Positions 28,752-30,943 of a DNA stretch of 30,943 nucleotides are shown piece after piece. The notes beneath the pieces were generated by a model, which was given only the letters and a program-made list of their open reading frames with translations, was not told where the DNA came from and did not search any database. A program made the position numbers and the translations under genes. Source of the stretch: a virus; IMG/VR virus record IMGVR_UViG_3300043331_002410, positions 1-30,943 of that record; one strand, 5' to 3'. Numbering within the stretch: the stretch's first letter is position 1; every line of letters begins with the position of its first letter.

Positions 28752-29845
28752 CACGCGGCCTCACCCGTGGCTGCGGCGCCCTTGCCCGGCGGCCATCGCG
28801 ACGGCACCTGCCACGACTGGTAGCGCTCCATCAGCCTGCGGGCGGCAGGCTCGTGCACGGCCAGGTACTCGGCCCAGCGGTGCCACTCCGGCATGTGCGG
28901 CTTGATGACGAACGCAATCCCGGCCGCGCGCCGCTCCTTCAGCGCCTCCTCCACGTGGCGCGGCGCGAACTTCGCCTTGGCGGCCTTGAGCACGTCGGCG
29001 GCGACAGCGTCGAGTACCTCCGGCGCCAAGTCCGCCGCCTGGGCAGCGAGCTGGCGCAGCCCGCCTTCGGGATCGGGGCACGAGAACCGGCGCTGGCTGA
29101 GCAGCGGGGCGATCAGGTGGTCCAACACCTTGGCCGCCACCCCGCCTGCACGCAGTGTGGCGATGAGGGCGAGGCGCTTACGCTCGGAGGCACTCCCCCC
29201 TGGCTGCCCTGCCGCGCTAGCGTCAGGCTCCGCCCCTGGGGGAGGGGCACCAGCCTGGTTGCTCGACCGATCGTCTGTTCCCTCCGCGCCGCAGGCGTGG
29301 GGGGCTAGGGGGGTTCTTTCTTGAAGTACGGGATCTCTAGTACGGGAATCTTCCTTATTCCCACCTGACACCTGTTGTCCGGTGGGCAACCTGACACCTG
29401 CTGCCCGGTGGGCAAATTGCCCGGTGGGCAAATTGTCAGGTGGGCTCGTTGCATCACCAAGGCCGTTGTCATTGGGCGGTGCGGCGCGCGAAACCCCACC
29501 TGACATGCTGTCATGTGGGCCTTCGCCCCCTGCGACCCTCCGCATACGATGCGGCCGGTTGGCCATGAGCCACGCTTCGAAGCCCACGATCTCGATCGCA
29601 TCGGGACGGCGGCCGTTTGACCGGTGGTTGGGGTGGCGCGTGATTAGGCCGCCGTCCTCGAGTTCCTTTAGGCGGCGCATGATGGTGCGCTCGTGCACGC
29701 CGACCTCCTCGGCGAGCACCAGGTTGCCGACCTTGCAGCGGAACGTGTCGTTGTAGGTGTTCTCGGCGATCGACCACATCAGCAGCCGCGATGTCGGCTC
29801 CGACACCGGCAGGGTCTTGACGTAGGCGATGGCATCGATGCTCAC
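28751..29845 (-). CDS. Winged-helix replication initiator-like protein (lambda O-type layout)
   Basis: A 364-residue three-part protein. Residues 1-~95 are a winged helix with recognition helix region 'LAEEVGVHERTIMRRLKEL' (44-62), typical of phage initiators and helix_turn_helix_36-like proteins. Residues ~100-215 are a low-complexity linker (Gly/Pro/Ser/Asp) whose DNA holds repeated iteron-like elements. Residues ~215-364 form a helical C-terminal domain with 'YLAVHEPAARRLMERYQSWQVP' and Trp-rich contacts. This order mirrors lambda O, whose gene contains the origin. GTG at 29845 has GGGGGAA upstream. Alternative: a DnaD-like or other regulator. Confidence 0.75.
   Translation of the reverse strand: MSIDAIAYVKTLPVSEPTSRLLMWSIAENTYNDTFRCKVGNLVLAEEVGVHERTIMRRLKELEDGGLITRHPNHRSNGRRPDAIEIVGFEAWLMANRPHRMRRVAGGEGPHDSMSGGVSRAAPPNDNGLGDATSPPDNLPTGQFAHRAAGVRLPTGQQVSGGNKEDSRTRDPVLQERTPLAPHACGAEGTDDRSSNQAGAPPPGAEPDASAAGQPGGSASERKRLALIATLRAGGVAAKVLDHLIAPLLSQRRFSCPDPEGGLRQLAAQAADLAPEVLDAVAADVLKAAKAKFAPRHVEEALKERRAAGIAFVIKPHMPEWHRWAEYLAVHEPAARRLMERYQSWQVPSRWPPGKGAAATGEAA
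29224..29257. repeat. Dyad symmetry element in the initiator linker
   Basis: CAGGCT (29224-29229) pairs with AGCCTG (29252-29257), and GCCCCT (29232-29237) pairs with AGGGGC (29243-29248). Loop is five bases. It lies on the far side of an AT-richer patch (29312-29360) from the iteron-like repeats and could be part of the same origin, or merely a hairpin in a low-complexity coding region. Confidence 0.4.
29361..29520. repeat. Iteron-like repeats, candidate replication origin
   Basis: A 26-base unit repeats in tandem at 29363-29388 and 29389-29414 with two mismatches. The core [TC]TG[TC]C[CA]GGTGGGC occurs four times in direct orientation (29375, 29401, 29417, 29433; spacings 26, 16, 16). Inverted copies (CCACCTGACA) lie at 29361-29370 and 29496-29505. 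The second begins an 11-base-arm near-palindrome at 29495-29519. A locally AT-richer stretch (29312-29360), with AGTACGGGA twice (29325, 29339), flanks them. All this sits inside the initiator gene, as in lambda ori. Confidence 0.6.
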
Positions 29846-29929
29846 GGCATTCCCCCAGGTCTTCCACAGCTCACACGCTGCACTGGGGCGGCTGCCGCCT
29901 TGCCGAATGGCCCTGCACTGAGGTACAAG
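29846..29929 (+). promoter_or_regulatory. Intergenic control region with weak promoter and DnaA-box-like site
   Basis: On the plus strand TTGCCG (29900-29905) and TACAAG (29924-29929) are 18 bases apart, each 4/6 to sigma-70 consensus. TCTTCCACA at 29860-29868 is 7/9 to a DnaA box. A 7-base-arm inverted repeat (TGGCCCT 29908-29914 / AGGGCCA 29930-29936) overlaps the promoter and could be an operator. All are weak individually. Confidence 0.25.
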
Positions 29930-30002
29930 AGGGCCACTGGCTCGGAGCCCCAGCTCCAGCCACTACGGCGCCGCAACCCTACGGCGGCTCGCCGTCACTC
30001 CA

Positions 30003-30038
30003 GGGCCCGCTGCGCAAACAGCGGGCCGTTGTGTTTCT
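30003..30038 (+). terminator. Rho-independent terminator-like hairpin facing the plus strand
   Basis: GGCCCGCTG (30004-30012) and CAGCGGGCC (30019-30027) are perfect 9-base arms with a CGCAAA loop; GTTGTGTTTCT follows on the plus strand. No plus-strand gene precedes it. A competing stem can form from GGGCC (30023-30027) and GGCCC (30039-30043). On the minus strand there is no T-run. Confidence 0.5.
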
Positions 30039-30043
30039 GGCCC

Positions 30044-30538
30044 CTACGCGGCCTCCACCTTGCAAACGCCGCCGTCGCCGCCGATCGCGAAGGCCCTGTC
30101 GTCGGCCTCGTCCAGCGGCACGCCCAGGCACGCCTTCAGGACCACTTCGCCGGTCTCGGTGTCCTTCAGCACGGCGTCGTCCTCGAAGATCGGCAAGCCC
30201 GACAGGGCGCAGAGAATGGGCGCCTCGTCGTGGTCGCGTTCGAACTCCGGCGTCGGATGGTCGTGCCAGGCTTTCTCCGCCGCGTCGGCCGCAATCTGCA
30301 GCGGCCTGCCTTCAAGCTCGGCGCGCCGCTGGGCGTCGATCTCCGCCTTGCGGTTCAGGAACGCCTGCTGCGCCTCCTCGTAGAGAGGCTTGTACTTGGC
30401 ATCGATCGCCTCAATGCCGCCGTCGCAGGCCGCATCGGCAGCGTCCGCGGCATCCTGGAAGGCCTGCCACAGCGCCAACGCCTCGCGCCGCTGCACGGCA
30501 TCGGGCACCCGTGCCGCGAACTCGTCCCGTGTCGTCAT
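30044..30538 (-). CDS. Hypothetical phage protein
   Basis: A 164-residue protein. The first ~100 residues are helical and charged ('REALALWQAFQDAADAADAA', 'YKPLYEEAQQAFLNRKAEID'). The last ~60 residues include 'EAPILCALSGLPIFEDDAVL' and 'VVLKACLGVPLDEAD', a small beta domain with two spaced cysteines of unknown meaning. ATG at 30538 overlaps the upstream stop (ATGA). Last gene before the 198-base intergenic region. No family recognised. Confidence 0.66.
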   Translation of the reverse strand: MTTRDEFAARVPDAVQRREALALWQAFQDAADAADAACDGGIEAIDAKYKPLYEEAQQAFLNRKAEIDAQRRAELEGRPLQIAADAAEKAWHDHPTPEFERDHDEAPILCALSGLPIFEDDAVLKDTETGEVVLKACLGVPLDEADDRAFAIGGDGGVCKVEAA

Positions 30539-30705
30539 CGTGCCCCTCGCTTCTTTCCTGCCTTGCCCGCGCCGATCGCGAGCTTTCCGCCACGCTTCAC
30601 CACGCTCCGCCCGAGCCGCACCTTCGGCCCGGCCTTGTCCTTCAGCTGCTGGCTGACGCTGCCCTTGGCCCGCTTCCAGCTGGTTCCGCTCACCCACCTG
30701 GTCAT
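30535..30705 (-). CDS. Very small basic protein
   Basis: A 56-residue Lys/Arg/Gly-rich protein ('WKRAKGSVSQQLKDKAGPKV', 'VVKRGGKLAIGAGKAGKKRG'), probably nucleic-acid binding by charge alone. Overlaps both neighbours by ATGA (start 30705). No family recognised. Confidence 0.58.
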   Translation of the reverse strand: MTRWVSGTSWKRAKGSVSQQLKDKAGPKVRLGRSVVKRGGKLAIGAGKAGKKRGAR

Positions 30706-30943
30706 GCGGCCTCCACGCACGGCGCAGCAGCGGCCGCCTGGCTGTCACTGATCGCCGGTTGTTGGGGCAGCGCGCGCGGATGGCCCCGCACCGCCGTGGA
30801 GGTCTCGGTTGGAGCCCACCAGCCGCAGCTGTCCGTCGGGGCCTTCGGCGGCCACACCGGCACGTCGGCCGGCAGGTAGCGCCGCATGTTGACCTGATAG
30901 CCCCAGTTGTCCCTGGCCTGCGGATGGAAGCAGCTCTCACCCC
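30702..30943 (-). CDS. Hypothetical protein, 5' part cut by window edge
   Basis: The frame is open from its stop at 30702 to the right edge of the window. Before the in-frame ATG at 30887 the reading continues as 'GESCFHPQARDNWGYQVN', which looks like coding sequence, so the true start is outside. Visible part: 'CFHPQARDNWGYQVNMRRYL' and 'PTDSCGWWAPTE', Trp/Cys-rich, then a low-complexity Ala/Pro/Gln tail. The spaced cysteines may bind metal. Function unknown. Confidence 0.6.
   Translation of the reverse strand, partial: GESCFHPQARDNWGYQVNMRRYLPADVPVWPPKAPTDSCGWWAPTETSTAVRGHPRALPQQPAISDSQAAAAAPCVEAA

Noticed and set aside
29361-29520. CRISPR-like array
   Set aside because: Repeats are short, spacing irregular (16 or 26 bases), copies are in both orientations and lie inside a coding gene. 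This fits iterons, not CRISPR.
1-30943. tRNA, rRNA, insertion sequence, integrase or attachment site
   Set aside because: None seen by reading. No transposase or integrase motif among the genes, and no cloverleaf noticed, though a tRNA scan was not possible.

Overview
This is a stretch of a tailed double-stranded DNA phage or prophage, probably siphovirus-like with an HK97-fold capsid. The DNA is GC-rich throughout, and gene content and codon use fit a phage of a high-GC Pseudomonadota host. A hairpin repeat at the 3' end of the SNF2 helicase gene resembles intergenic repeats common in Hyphomicrobiales-type and other Proteobacterial chromosomes, which weakly favours an alphaproteobacterial host. 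No integrase, repressor, tail or lysis gene is visible, so lysogeny cannot be judged. Almost everything is transcribed leftward (minus strand). The exception is a two-gene plus-strand insert at 10.5-11.6 kb.

Read in the direction of transcription (right to left), the window has four blocks. (1) 30.9-26.3 kb, early/replication: a truncated gene, two small genes, an intergenic region with a plus-strand-facing terminator, a winged-helix protein that looks like a lambda-O-type initiator with iteron-like repeats inside its own gene, a DnaA-domain-IV protein, and four small unknown proteins, two of them membrane-associated or exported. (2) 26.3-20.3 kb, DNA modification: a C5-cytosine methyltransferase with seven internal repeats, a small Trp-rich protein, an 863-residue helicase-methyltransferase fusion, a PAPS-reductase-like PP-loop protein and an adenine-type methyltransferase. 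(3) 20.3-13.0 kb, accessory metabolism: a PD-(D/E)xK nuclease-like protein, DUF1643, a SNF2 helicase, a large HTH protein, an ASCH-domain protein and several unknown proteins. From 29.8 to 13.0 kb nearly every gene junction is a 1- or 4-base start/stop overlap, so this behaves as one long translationally coupled operon.

(4) 13.0-10.4 kb is a cargo island. It holds an FkbM-type methyltransferase (plus strand) convergent with a multi-pass GT-C-like glycosyltransferase (minus strand), and it is bracketed by two minus-strand terminator-like hairpins. The likely role is modification of host surface polysaccharide. Left of it is the packaging and head module: a small conserved phage protein, HNH endonuclease, a 159-base non-coding gap (candidate cos region), P27-type small terminase, an unknown acidic helical protein, large terminase, a second acidic helical protein, a DUF2190-like capsid cement protein, a protein with an Acb1-like 2H phosphoesterase domain (candidate anti-CBASS factor), portal, prohead protease, major capsid protein, and the start of a small head-associated gene cut by the window edge.

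The most notable items are the Acb1-like gene inside the head cassette, the putative origin buried in the initiator gene, the three-methyltransferase plus PP-loop modification cluster, and the terminator-bracketed surface-modification cargo. All calls come from reading the sequence. No database search was possible.
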